NCBI RefSeq assembly: GCF_000613905.1
Contig: NZ_BAJW01000029.1
Coordinates: 1-42,835, forward strand
Source: Acetobacter persici JCM 25330
Lineage (GTDB): Bacteria > Pseudomonadota > Alphaproteobacteria > Acetobacterales > Acetobacteraceae
Length of the DNA: 42,835 nt
Direction of reading: 5' to 3'
Under the pieces are notes generated by a model, which was given only the letters and a program-made list of their open reading frames with translations, was not told where the DNA came from and made no database searches. The translations under genes were made by a program, and so were the position numbers. Shown piece after piece: positions 1 to 9,085 of the stretch (position 1 is the stretch's first letter; every line of letters begins with the position of its first letter).

Positions 1-546
1 TCCGGCCACAAACCGCAGGCGCATGCCATCCCGCGCCCGACGCAGCACACCCGGCCCACCCCCAACCCGAACCACCGCGCGGCGTCACCGTTTGATAACC
101 CGATGGACCTCTCCTTCAACGAGGCCCCGGCCCCCCGCCGCTCCCGTCACGGCAGACCGGGCGGTTCCGGCGGACCGATTGATCTGTCCGTCGGCCCGGT
201 GGTGGAAAACGGCCAGATTAACGCGCACTACACCTCCCGCACCTCCGTGCGCGGTGTGAGCGATGATTATGGTGAGCAGATTAACGAGTGGATCCAGCGC
301 CACATGTACTACCCGGAAGAAGCGGCCCGAAACGGGGAAGAAGGCAGTTCCTCCGTGCATGTGGTGCTGGACCGCACAGGCCGCGTAAAGTCTGTCTATC
401 AGACAGGCTCTGCCGGGTCTTACTATCTGGATGCCGCAACCTCCGGCATGTTCCGCGGCTCCCAGCTTCCGCCTGTGCCGCCGGATATGAAGGGCAACCA
501 CTTCGATATTGATCTGACGATCAATTACATCCTGATCCGGCGTTAA
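1..546 (+). CDS. TonB-family energy transducer, C-terminal part (5' end outside window)
   Basis: The reading frame is open from the first base and ends at TAA 544-546, so the start lies upstream of the window. The first 60 or so residues are Pro/His/Asn-rich (PRPTQHTRPTPNPNH), like the periplasm-spanning linker of TonB. The last 100 residues match a TonB C-terminal domain: a helix with the WIQRHMYYPEEAARNGEEG pattern, then a V-V-L-D-R-T-G-R-V strand and a Y-Y-L-D-A-A segment. Such proteins pass proton-motive-force energy from ExbB/ExbD to outer-membrane receptors, of which three lie later in the window. An ATG at 103 exists, but it falls inside the linker and is unlikely to be the real start. 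Family assignment is good; which receptor it serves is unknown. Confidence 0.75.
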   Translation, partial: SGHKPQAHAIPRPTQHTRPTPNPNHRAASPFDNPMDLSFNEAPAPRRSRHGRPGGSGGPIDLSVGPVVENGQINAHYTSRTSVRGVSDDYGEQINEWIQRHMYYPEEAARNGEEGSSSVHVVLDRTGRVKSVYQTGSAGSYYLDAATSGMFRGSQLPPVPPDMKGNHFDIDLTINYILIRR

Positions 547-718
547 GGGCAGCTCTGCCTTTTAACGCCGGGATGTTTCCGAATTCTGGTGGAGAAACGG
601 ACCGTGGGCCATGCCCCGACCTCACCAAAATCTGTAGAGACCAGCCCCTTAAATCAGTTGCTCTGACCCGCCTGTAGAGAATAGTTTTGAAAAGATCACT
701 CTATTCCGGGCGGGAATA

Positions 719-1561
719 ATGTCTGATAAAAATCCTGTTCTTTCTATTGCCTATTGTCTTGAGACAGACCGGTTTGAGGCGGCCCGGACAGCACACCTGC
801 ATCAAAAAGATACGTTTTACTGTCCGAAATGCCATATCCTCGTCACGCCTGCCCGCTCGTGCAAACACAATTACTTCTTCCGTGCTCTAAAAATTTTGCA
901 CGACAATAACTGCCGCTATCACAAAGAGCCAACGGAAGCGACAGGGACGGGCACACCGAAAACCGGTGATCCCATAGACCAGCCTCTTCTCATTCCAAAT
1001 TTTTTGGGAAAAATAAAACGCATTCCCCGCATCGGGCGGCCAGCCCCTGCCGAGCTGGCGGCCCTCATTGCCAGAGCACAAAAACTGCCTGTTCTGGTGC
1101 AGGGAACACTGGAGGCTGTTGTGAGCGCATGGTCTTCCCTTTCCACTCCTGAGAGACGAAAAGAATTTCTGACAATAAACGGCGTTAACAGAAGTTATGA
1201 TGAAAGTTTTGAGTTTATAGGAAATAAAGAGTGTGAGTTAGAGGATTTTGACTGGGATGGTAAAATTATTCAGGGCGGCGCAAAACTCACCAAAGGGTCC
1301 GCGCGGGACTATTATTTTGTGAACTGCTACCGGAGATTCATCATAAACGGGGAAAGTATTCCCTTAAACATCATGCTTGGCCCGGATTTTACAAAGACTC
1401 TTCAGGAAAACTCTTTCTCTGACCTTATAAATCAGGACATCACGGTGTTTCTCCACGGCTGCCGCCCGGTTTTTAACCCGGAACGGCGCCGCCTGACTGT
1501 GACTCTTCCAAAAGACTTACGCTATGCCGGGCTCTGCCTGAGGCATAAGCCTGCTCTCTAA
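719..1561 (+). CDS. Hypothetical protein with CoiA-like N-terminal zinc site
   Basis: The 280-residue product starts at ATG 719 behind GGGCGGGAATA. Near the N-terminus it has Cys35-Pro-Lys-Cys38, followed by an aromatic stretch and His61-x3-Cys65-x2-His68. This resembles the zinc-binding N-terminal module of CoiA-like proteins (CPxC, then an HF-type segment, then C..H). The remainder (residues 75-280) is not recognised; it is mixed alpha/beta with no membrane segment. Codon use is more AT-rich than the flanking genes, particularly from 1140 to 1440, which suggests transfer. No operon partner is evident. An inverted repeat (GAATAG/CTATTC) lies just upstream at 679-706. Function is unknown; the zinc site is an inference from residue pattern only. 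Confidence 0.55.
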   Translation: MSDKNPVLSIAYCLETDRFEAARTAHLHQKDTFYCPKCHILVTPARSCKHNYFFRALKILHDNNCRYHKEPTEATGTGTPKTGDPIDQPLLIPNFLGKIKRIPRIGRPAPAELAALIARAQKLPVLVQGTLEAVVSAWSSLSTPERRKEFLTINGVNRSYDESFEFIGNKECELEDFDWDGKIIQGGAKLTKGSARDYYFVNCYRRFIINGESIPLNIMLGPDFTKTLQENSFSDLINQDITVFLHGCRPVFNPERRRLTVTLPKDLRYAGLCLRHKPAL

Positions 1562-1622
1562 AACCAGCGCAGAACCGGCACCTGTCGGGCCACATGGTTC
1601 TGCCTTACGGAGTGTGGCGCGT

Positions 1623-1874
1623 TTAGTAACCGCCACCGCCGCCCATGCCGCCATTCTGCATGGCCGGACCACCCATTCCGGGTCCACCGCCCTGCATGTT
1701 GCCGGAACTGTTCCCGTTGCGCCAGCCGCCGTCACGCTGGCCACCACCCAGACCACCCTGATGATGCCCGCCTCTTCCCCCGCCGGGTCCACCCATATCT
1801 CCTGGCGGCGGCATACAGGCGGCCAGAGCGCAGGTTGCCAGCAAAGCTGCTGCTGTCAGAAGGGAACGTTTCAT
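1623..1874 (-). CDS. Small Gly-rich lipoprotein
   Basis: An 83-residue product with a signal peptide (MKRSLLTAAALLATCALAAC) whose lipobox L-A-A-C makes Cys19 or Cys20 the lipidated residue. The mature part is almost entirely Gly, Met, Pro, Asn and Gln with a few His and Arg, and ends in a GGMGGGGGY tail. AAAGGA sits 8 bases before the ATG and supports this start. Gly-rich lipoproteins of this type are common in acetic acid bacteria and have no assigned function. A cell-envelope location is inferred from the lipobox. It stands alone, with about 60 bases separating its stop from the + strand gene before it. Confidence 0.6.
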   Translation of the reverse strand: MKRSLLTAAALLATCALAACMPPPGDMGGPGGGRGGHHQGGLGGGQRDGGWRNGNSSGNMQGGGPGMGGPAMQNGGMGGGGGY

Positions 1875-1998
1875 GCGGCCTGTCCTTTGCTGATCACATA
1901 GATGTCATATGCTTCAACCCGATAACGCCCCTCTGGTTCCCTGTCATGTAGTGAGAATGGCAGAAAAACACGTCCTGCAACCACGGAGTGCAGTGGTG

Positions 1999-2993
1999 TT
2001 ATTTCACATCTATATTGGCGTTTTTTGAGGTCTCAAAATGCAGGTTATGACCCGGGTCCTGACTTACCCCGTCACTTTTTCTAAAATACATTCTGGAATT
2101 GACGGCATCGACCAAAACAACTTTGTCAGCAAAAAAATCCAGCCCTAAAGACCCCTCATAGATTTTATCGGCAACCTTTATTTTCCGGTTCTTTTCGGTA
2201 TCGTCGCCTATGGTCAGGTTCTCAACTGTCGCGATGTTAGAAATATAGCCTTCATTCAGGTTAAATCTTACTTCGCTTTTTTCGTCTTTTTTCACCAACG
2301 GGATGTGATAGTCAGCAAGCCAGCCCACTGGCATTTCTGTCATATCCAGATCGGGATTGATGAAAAATGCATTTTACGGCCAGATATTCTCGCCGCGACT
2401 TCCAGCCTGTTCGCATTAGCGTTGATATTGACCGCATGAAAATCACCACCCATGATTTTCGTTATTTCTTCTTTATTCTCGCACCCGTCTTTAACCTCAA
2501 AAAAGGTGATTTTTCTGCTCTTCACATCAAACAGAACAGCAAAATTATTGAGAAAAACATTTCCTATAATGCCAATGACCGGAAACCCCTGCACGGACTG
2601 TTTGCTCTCACCTTTCAGAAGCACCAATTTGGCATCGGGCACATTAAAGCCACCAAAAGAGAAGGTCTTGACACTGATAGCATGCGCTTTTTCGCGCTTT
2701 CCAAATGTATTGAGAACGTACCCCGTTTCCCATGAACTTTCATCGACCAATTTGTCAAAATTCATGGAAGCAGAGTTTTTTACGTAAATACTTTCATAAT
2801 CATAACTCAAGAACAGAGCGGCTGGCTGGTTATTGATTTTAACCGGCATCAGCGGCGTATCACTTTGCCCGCCTAATAAAGTCTCACTGATGGAGGCCAC
2901 AATGCAGGAGTGCCGGGCCTCCGCCTCAGGCGGCCACCACAGGCAGCACAGACCTAAAACAGCACCAGAGACACTCGTCTTCCATTTCGACAT
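1999..2993 (-). pseudogene. Retropepsin-like aspartyl-protease-fold protein, split by a frameshift
   Basis: Two frames together encode one protein. The first (2340-2993) has a signal peptide (ending near PPEAEARHS) and one retropepsin-like repeat: P-V-K-I-N-N-Q-P-A, a beta-rich core and G-N-V-F-L-N-N-F. The second (1999-2343) has the rest of a second repeat, ending G-L-D-F-F-A-D-K-V-V-L-V-D. They meet at an ATGA overlap, but upstream of that ATG the second frame reads FFINPDLDM, which completes the R-K-M-H-F strand of the first. One missing base in the A5 run at 2363-2367 would join them. Neither repeat has the catalytic D-T/S-G: FLSYDYES and INPDLDM stand in its place. It is therefore probably a non-catalytic relative of the two-repeat periplasmic aspartyl protease family. 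The AT-rich codons differ from those of the neighbouring helicase gene. Confidence 0.55.
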
Positions 2994-3111
2994 TGCACAT
3001 CTCTTATGACGCTCCAGACTGAGCCTGAAGCCAGTGCCAAACCGTCCGCAGAACCCAGTTTGTTAAAGATACGCAATGCTATCCCAAAGGCAACCCCTTG
3101 CCCCGCAAGGT

Positions 3112-4614
3112 CTAGACGGTCTTCCAGAACTCAAACAATCCCTCCGGCAGAGAAAGCGTCAGCCGGGCGCGGGTGCAGGCTACATAGAGCAGGTTGATTT
3201 CCTGATCACAATTATCCAGATCGCGCTTCAGCCGGGTTTTCAGACGCGGGGAGAGCGGGCCGTGTTCCTGCTCCGTCTTTCTGGCGCGGTCCTGAAACTG
3301 CATGCGCCGCCTGCTCCATTCTTCGGGGGAGAGAAAATCATCCAGCATAATGACGGCATCAAACTCCCGCCCCTTGGCCTTATGCGCGGTGGAGCACACC
3401 AGACTGACATCCTCAGCGCTCTCCCGATAGAGCGTCTGGATCGTCTTTATCTTTTTATCCAGTGTATCCTTATGTTTTTCCACAATCCCAAACAGCCGCT
3501 TGGCCACCGGGTCCGCATCCCGCCCTTCCGCCGCATTTTCCAGATCCCGCCATGAGGCGTACTCCAGAGCCGCCCCCTCCGGCTTGAGCGAGGGCTGGAA
3601 CTGGCGCTGATACAGGTTATAGGCCGCCAGAATTTCCTGCACCATGTCATTCACCCCGCCCAGCACATGGAAAGGCCGGGTGCTGTCCGCCAGCCCTTCA
3701 AACAGCCGGGCGTTGGTGCGGGCCAGAACCAGCGTGCTGTGCTCGGGCTTGATGCCTTTCCGGTGCAACTGCACACGGCTTTTAACAGCCGGGTTCCCAT
3801 GCAGGCGATGCGCCGGTTTGCGGGAATGGTGCGCAAGAATGGCGTTGGCCATCCGCGCCACCGGCTCACCAAAGCGCCAGCTCTGCGTCAGCGGCAGGCA
3901 GGGGCCGTCCAGCGCGCTGATGGCATCCACAGCCCCACGGAAGGCGTAAATGGACTGGTTCGGGTCCCCCACTGCCACAATCGGCAGGCCGGATTTTTTC
4001 AGGATGGAAATCAGCACCGGGTTCAGGTCCTGCGCTTCATCCACCATAATATAATCATAGCCGGTAATTTTCTGCTCACGCTCAAATTTTTTCAAATACA
4101 GATCATGCGTGATCGGAAAATCATGTTTTTCAAACGCCACCAGATATTTATAGGCCTGCGCCACAAACTGGCGGATATCCCTGTTCCGCCTGCTCTCCGG
4201 TTCCGGGCAATGCACCGCCGTAATTTTGGAGCCTTCGCTGATCAGGAAATTGCTCAGTGTTTTCAGCACCACGTCCGGCGCACCGCCTGCCTTGCTGCCC
4301 AGCAGTTTTTCCAGCCGCCAGAGGTCCCGCGCCATATAGCGCCCCTGCACCTTGCGGCCCAGTTGCCCGATATTCAGGCTGCGATAAGCGTAGCTATTGG
4401 CCGTGCGGGCTTCAATCTGGGTTGAAAAACGGGCGCGGGCTTCTTTGGCAATGGCGGTGTTAAAGGCCAGATACAGCCCCCGGTGGCGCGTCCATGTTTT
4501 GCTGAACAGTTCCAGCGTGGAGGTTTTGCCGCACCCGGCCCCGGCAATCACCCGGAAGCTGGAGGTCGGGGCTTTTTCCAGAATGGCGGTCTGTTCCGGG
4601 GTGATGGCGATCAT
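3112..4614 (-). CDS. UvrD/Rep-like superfamily 1A helicase (compact)
   Basis: A 500-residue helicase. Walker A is G25-A-G-C-G-K-T31. Motif II is VDEAQDLNPV, motif III is VGDPNQSIYAFRG, motif IV is near LTQSWRFGEPVARMA, motif V is STAHKAKGREFDAVI and motif VI is LLYVACTRARLTLSL. All superfamily 1A motifs are present, so an ATP-dependent 3'-5' DNA translocase is likely. It is shorter than UvrD, Rep or PcrA (around 670-730), with reduced 1B and 2B subdomains, and in that resembles FBH1-like UvrD proteins. It starts close to the divergent amn gene (156 bases apart). The cellular role (repair, recombination or element-linked) cannot be told from the sequence. Confidence 0.85.
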   Translation of the reverse strand: MIAITPEQTAILEKAPTSSFRVIAGAGCGKTSTLELFSKTWTRHRGLYLAFNTAIAKEARARFSTQIEARTANSYAYRSLNIGQLGRKVQGRYMARDLWRLEKLLGSKAGGAPDVVLKTLSNFLISEGSKITAVHCPEPESRRNRDIRQFVAQAYKYLVAFEKHDFPITHDLYLKKFEREQKITGYDYIMVDEAQDLNPVLISILKKSGLPIVAVGDPNQSIYAFRGAVDAISALDGPCLPLTQSWRFGEPVARMANAILAHHSRKPAHRLHGNPAVKSRVQLHRKGIKPEHSTLVLARTNARLFEGLADSTRPFHVLGGVNDMVQEILAAYNLYQRQFQPSLKPEGAALEYASWRDLENAAEGRDADPVAKRLFGIVEKHKDTLDKKIKTIQTLYRESAEDVSLVCSTAHKAKGREFDAVIMLDDFLSPEEWSRRRMQFQDRARKTEQEHGPLSPRLKTRLKRDLDNCDQEINLLYVACTRARLTLSLPEGLFEFWKTV

Positions 4615-4770
4615 CGCGCGTCTCTGGCCTCCTCTGTCAGCAGTCGAGGGGGCTATAGCGCACTTTTTCGTGCGCAGATATGCCGCGCGGGGCAGAAAAC
4701 CGCTGGCTCACATCCCCGCCGGGCGCGGCACGGTTGCGCGGTCCCCCCGTTATCGCGCTATGGTGAGCGC

Positions 4771-6236
4771 ATGACGTTACCACACCCCGACATGACCGCC
4801 CTGCGCGATGCCGCCGGGACGGACTTCAAGGCTTTTACCTCCGCAGACGCCGCGATTGACCATCTGTGCAGCCTGTATGCGCAGAGCGTGGAGCGCCTGC
4901 ATGCCGCCTTCAGGGCGCGGCAGGGCTGCCCGCCGGGTGAGGCAACCTACCCCTGTCTGGCGCTGGAACTCCCCCCCGGCAAACCGCTCACGGGCCGCCC
5001 ACCGTTTGACGTCATTCTGGACCCCGGTTTTACAGCACCACCATCACCCGCCCGGCGCTGTTCCGGGAGTATCTGCGTGAGCAGATTACCCCGCTGCTGC
5101 ACCATTACGGCCAGCCGGTGCTGGTCGGCCGGTCCCGCCACCCCATTCCGCTGCCTTATGTAATGGAAGAGGCCGCAACAGGCCTGACAGAAGCAGACCT
5201 GCTCCTGTTGCAGGAACAGTTCGCGCTACCCAACCTGCACGCCACGGATGATAGCATCGCCAACTGTGAACTGCTGCCCGACGCCAGCAGACCACGCCCG
5301 CTGGCTCTGTTTACAGCGGAACGCACGGATTACTCCCTCGCGCGCCTGCATCATTACACCGGCACCACTCCCGGTGCGTTCCAGCGGTTTATCCTGCTCA
5401 CCAATTACCAGCGGTACGTGGAGACCTTCCGGACCTATGCCCGCGCACAGGTTGATGCGGGGGGTGACTACACGGCGTTTATTGAACCCGGAGACCAGAT
5501 TTACACCGGCCCCCGCAGCACCCCGCCCGAAGCCCCGGCTGGCAGCCTGCCGCAGATGCCCGCCTACCATCTGTGCCGCCCGGATGGGGATGGCATTACG
5601 CTGATCAATATCGGCGTCGGTCCCGCCAACGCCAAAACCATGACGGACCATCTGGCAGTGCTGCGCCCGCATTGCTGGCTGATGGTGGGCCACTGCGCGG
5701 GCCTGCGCCGCTCCCAGATGCTGGGGGATTACGTTCTGGCGCACGGCTATGTGCGGGATGATCACGTTCTGGACGCCGACCTGCCAACATGGGTGCCCGT
5801 CCCGCCGATTGCCGAGGTGCAGGTGGCCATGCAGGAGGCCACCGCTCTGGTAACGGGCCTGCACGACTCCGCCATCAAGACGCGCCTGCGCACCGGCACC
5901 GTCATGACCACCGATAATCGGGACTGGGAATTGCGTCTGGCGCATCTCTTCACCCAGATCAACATGAGCCGCGCCATTGCTGTGGATATGGAATCCGCCA
6001 CAATCGCGGCCAATGGCTTCCGCTTCCGGGTGCCCTACGGCACGCTGCTCTGTGTGTCGGACAAACCCCTTCACGGAGAACTGAAGCTGCGCGGCATGGC
6101 CAATGCGTTCTATCGTGAGCGGGTCAGCCAGCATCTGATGGTCGGTATTGAAACCATGCGTCTGCTCCGGCAGCAGGGTGTCACCCGGCTGCATTCCCGC
6201 AAGCTGCGTGGTTTTGATGAACCACCCTTCCGTTAA
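4771..6236 (+). pseudogene. amn: AMP nucleosidase, frameshifted near residue 87
   Basis: AMP nucleosidase splits AMP into adenine and ribose 5-phosphate. From ATG 4771 (GGTGAG just upstream) the frame reads into the N-terminal domain as far as DVILDPGF, then runs off frame and stops at 5161-5163. The second frame continues without a break to 6236. Adding one T to the TTTT run at 5028-5031 gives DPGFYSTTITRPALFREYL, the expected Amn sequence, and joins both parts into about 488 residues, the usual length (E. coli Amn is 484). The C-terminal nucleoside-phosphorylase-like domain (VGPANAKTMTDHLAVLRPHCWLMVGHCAGL, VDMESATIAANG) is intact. The change may be a sequencing error or a real null; the uninterrupted downstream frame argues for a recent event. 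Confidence 0.85.
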
Positions 6237-6272
6237 CCCTCGCCTTCCTTCCTGATAAAGGGCCCTGATATT

Positions 6273-6704
6273 ATGCCTGCTGCTTCTGCCTCCCATCTGC
6301 CAGACGGTGTGCCCACCATCCGCGTTATCGCCATGCCGACCGATACCAACCCCGCGGGGGACGTGTTCGGCGGGTGGATCATCTCACAGATGGATCTTGC
6401 CGCGGGCACCACGGCGGCCTTCCGGGCCAACGGGCGCGCCGCAACCGTCGCCATTAACGGCGTTGTTTTTCTGGAACCCGTGGTGGTGGGGGATGAAGTC
6501 AGCATTTACACCAACATCACGCGGGAAGGCCGCACGTCGCTCACCATCCATGTGCAGACATGGCGGCGCGCGCGCCACACGCACCTGACTTCCAAGGTGA
6601 CGGAAGGGGACTTCACCTTCGTCGCACTGGATGAAAACCGCCGCCCCCGCCCGCTGCCACCCGCCACGGCCAGCAATTCCCCCGCCATCGCCCCGACGGT
6701 CTGA
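6273..6704 (+). CDS. YciA-like acyl-CoA thioesterase (hotdog fold)
   Basis: A 143-residue single-hotdog protein. The key segment is the N-P-A-G-D-V-F-G-G-W-I-I-S-Q-M-D loop and helix, where the Asp after PAG is the usual catalytic acid of YciA/acyl-CoA hydrolases. It is followed by A-A-T-V-A-I-N-G-V-V-F-L-E-P-V and G-R-T-S-L-T-I-H-V. Such enzymes hydrolyse acyl-CoA to free acid and CoA in the cytoplasm. The last 25 residues are Pro/Ala-rich and likely disordered. It begins 36 bases after amn on the same strand and may be co-transcribed with it. Substrate chain length cannot be inferred. Confidence 0.85.
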   Translation: MPAASASHLPDGVPTIRVIAMPTDTNPAGDVFGGWIISQMDLAAGTTAAFRANGRAATVAINGVVFLEPVVVGDEVSIYTNITREGRTSLTIHVQTWRRARHTHLTSKVTEGDFTFVALDENRRPRPLPPATASNSPAIAPTV

Positions 6705-6908
6705 GGCGCGCCACCCCCTCCGGCAGGTCTGACACCCCCGCCCAGACCCGCCGGGCCGCCCGCACTGTCTTTTTTTGTCATGCCATTCCGTCCCGCACGG
6801 GAATGGTCTAGAGCAACAGTCCGGGCCATCCTGCGCACACGGCAACGTGCGGACGGCCTGACGCCTACAGACAGGTTTAAGAGCAGCAGGACGGGAGCCC
6901 CGGCGCAG

Positions 6909-7733
6909 ATGAAACATTGGCAGATTGACCAGCTACCCTGGGACGAATTTGACCCCGCCCGCGTGGACCCCCAGCTTGTGCCCGCCATCAAGGCCGCAGC
7001 CGTGGTGGAACGCAACAGCGTGGACTACGCCATCTATCTGAACAACGTGTTTCATGATGACCCGGACTTCAAACAGGCGGCAGACCACTGGGCGGTGGAA
7101 GAAATCCAGCACGGGGACGCGCTGGGCCGCTGGGCCATGCTGGCTGACCCGGAATGGGATTATCAGGCCGCCTTCCAGCGCTACCGCGACTTTTACCATA
7201 TCCCGCTGGAAGTCGATCAGTCCGTGCGTGGCTCCCGCACGGGGGAACTGATTGCCCGCTGCATGGTGGAAACCGGGACCTCCTCCTTCTATTCCGCGCT
7301 GGCCGATGCCACGGAAGAACCTGTGCTGAAAGCCCTGTGCAAACAGATTGCAGCCGATGAATTCCGGCATTTCAAACTGTTTTATGACCATATGCACCGC
7401 TACCTGAAGCGCGAGCGCATCAGCACCCTGCAACGCGCCCGGATTGCGCTGGGCCGGGTGACGGAAAGCGAGGATGATGAACTCGCCTCCGCCTACTACA
7501 CCACGAACGAACCGCCCTCCCTGCCCTACGACCATAACCGCTGCATTGCGGCCTATATGTCCCGCGCCATGAAGAACTATCAGCCGCGCCACCTGCGCCG
7601 CGTGACCAGCATGGTGTTCAAGACCATCGGCCTCACCCCGCACAGCAAGGTGCAGGATCTGGCGTTTTTTGTAACGGAAAAGCTGTTCTTCAGCCGCCAG
7701 CGCAAATTTGCCCGCATGGCCGGGGTTTCCTGA
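6909..7733 (+). CDS. Ferritin-like diiron protein
   Basis: A 274-residue all-helical protein. It has a V-E-R-N-S-V-D-Y helix, then V-E-E-I-Q-H-G-D, and later A-D-E-F-R-H-F. The two E-x-x-H motifs, with extra Glu residues one helix earlier, are the usual diiron ligand set of ferritin-like and acyl-ACP-desaturase-related proteins. The start at 6909 was preferred over 6780, because the upstream stretch is low-quality Arg/Thr-rich sequence and the protein proper begins MKHWQIDQLPWDEF. The Arg-rich C-terminus (FFSRQRKFARMAG) could contact membrane or nucleic acid. An oxidase or desaturase-like role is plausible but the substrate is unknown. A strong terminator follows. Confidence 0.7.
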   Translation: MKHWQIDQLPWDEFDPARVDPQLVPAIKAAAVVERNSVDYAIYLNNVFHDDPDFKQAADHWAVEEIQHGDALGRWAMLADPEWDYQAAFQRYRDFYHIPLEVDQSVRGSRTGELIARCMVETGTSSFYSALADATEEPVLKALCKQIAADEFRHFKLFYDHMHRYLKRERISTLQRARIALGRVTESEDDELASAYYTTNEPPSLPYDHNRCIAAYMSRAMKNYQPRHLRRVTSMVFKTIGLTPHSKVQDLAFFVTEKLFFSRQRKFARMAGVS

Positions 7734-7780
7734 CCCCGCAGCAGCTCTTCCGCAGCGTTTTAACCTTACCAGATGACCTG

Positions 7781-7823
7781 AAAACCCCACAGCGGAACAC
7801 GCTGTTCACCTGTGGGGTTTTTT
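7781..7823 (+). terminator. Rho-independent terminator after the ferritin-like gene
   Basis: A 12-base-pair stem, AAAACCCCACAG (7781-7792) with CTGTGGGGTTTT (7810-7821), encloses a 17-base loop and is followed by more T. It lies 48 bases after the ferritin-like stop codon. Confidence 0.85.
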
Positions 7824-7902
7824 ATTACAGTATCGTCCTATTTTAACCACGAACCGCTGCCAGAAGCGTGCCTCAAATCTCCTTCTGCCAGTCAGGTTCC
7901 CC

Positions 7903-9057
7903 ATGCTCCTCCCGCCTGAAGCGCCCCCCGTCACCCCCGGCCACCGCAACCGGCGGATTGACCTGCTGCGGGGCATCGCCATTCTTCTGGTGTTGTTCCA
8001 CCATTTCTGCATTGCCTATCCGCTCAGTCAATCCGCGCTGGCGGCCCTTATCACGCCAGAGGCCGTGCGGGCTGTGGCGCGGAATGGCAATTACGGCGTC
8101 ACGCTGTTTTTTGTGATTTCCGGCTTTCTGATCACCAGCAACAGCCTCTCCCGCTGGGGCCGTCTTGCCGCTTTACAGGCCCGCACCTTTTACGCCTTCC
8201 GCATCGCGCGGATTGTGCCGTGCCTGCTGCTCCTGCTGGCGCTGGTCAATGCACTTGCACTGGCCGGACTGCCCATTTTCAACACGCATATTCCCGGCCT
8301 GTCTCCGCTTGCCGCCATGATGCGGGCCAATCTGGCGTCCCTCACCTTCAGCATGAACCTGTTTATCGCCCGGTATGACTGGGCGAATTACGCGCTGGGC
8401 GTGCTATGGTCCCTCTCCGTGGAGGAAGTGTTTTACCTGACCTTCCCGCTGGTGGCCCTCACCCTGCGCCGTACCCCGTTTATCATGCTGTTCTGGGGGC
8501 TGGTGGCGGTGGTCGGGCCGTTATACCGCATGGCGCATCAGGATGATGAATCCGGATTTCTGTTTGCCTATCTCGCCTCGTTTGACGGCATTGCCATTGG
8601 CTGCATGGCCGCTGTGATCGCCACACGCTGGCGGCTGGAGGGTCTGGCGGCGCGGCTGCTCCAGCCTGCCATTATCCTCGGCATGGTCTGGCTCTATCTC
8701 TGGCGCTCCATCGGCGCGACCAATATCTGGGGGGTGTCCGTCATGGCGCTGGGGGCCGCGATCCTTCTGATTGCCTCCGCGCACCATGAAAACGGGCCGC
8801 TTGCCACCCGCTCCCGCCTGCTGCGCGGGCTGGAGAAAACAGGCCGCCTGAGTTATGAACTCTACCTGTTTCACCTGATTATTCTCGGCCTGCTGCGCAC
8901 CGTGCTGCCGCCAGAAACCGTGCCCAGAACAGGGCTGGAGTGCGTGGCTCTTCTGCCCGCCTTCCTCATCGGCTCCGGCCTGCTGGCCAGCGTGATCAGC
9001 CGTACGTTTTCTGAACCCTTAAACCGCACGTTGCGGCGGACATTAGGGCACGTTTAA
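7903..9057 (+). CDS. Membrane acyltransferase, acyltransferase-3 (OafA-like) family
   Basis: A 384-residue integral membrane protein with about ten hydrophobic segments. It opens with R-N-R-R-I-D-L-L-R-G-I-A-I-L-L-V-L-F-H-H-F, the signature of this family; the first His of HH matches the conserved catalytic position. A second family feature is the conserved W-S-L-S-V-E-E-V-F-Y segment (residues 168-177). These enzymes transfer acetyl or other acyl groups to sugars of lipopolysaccharide, exopolysaccharide or similar. There is no C-terminal SGNH domain, so this is the short form. No glycan cluster is adjacent, so the acceptor is unknown. It converges with the GNAT gene, leaving 28 bases between stops. 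Confidence 0.85.
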   Translation: MLLPPEAPPVTPGHRNRRIDLLRGIAILLVLFHHFCIAYPLSQSALAALITPEAVRAVARNGNYGVTLFFVISGFLITSNSLSRWGRLAALQARTFYAFRIARIVPCLLLLLALVNALALAGLPIFNTHIPGLSPLAAMMRANLASLTFSMNLFIARYDWANYALGVLWSLSVEEVFYLTFPLVALTLRRTPFIMLFWGLVAVVGPLYRMAHQDDESGFLFAYLASFDGIAIGCMAAVIATRWRLEGLAARLLQPAIILGMVWLYLWRSIGATNIWGVSVMALGAAILLIASAHHENGPLATRSRLLRGLEKTGRLSYELYLFHLIILGLLRTVLPPETVPRTGLECVALLPAFLIGSGLLASVISRTFSEPLNRTLRRTLGHV

Positions 9058-9085
9058 CCCACCGGCCCGCTTGCGGGAGAAACGC

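Noticed and set aside
1999-2343. Independent small gene translated by ATGA coupling
   Set aside because: Its frame upstream of the ATG matches the missing strand of the preceding gene, so one broken gene is the simpler reading.
5226-6296. A 356-codon open frame on the minus strand opposite amn
   Set aside because: It mirrors the AMP nucleosidase codons, has no domain pattern and no ribosome site; it is a GC-rich antisense shadow.
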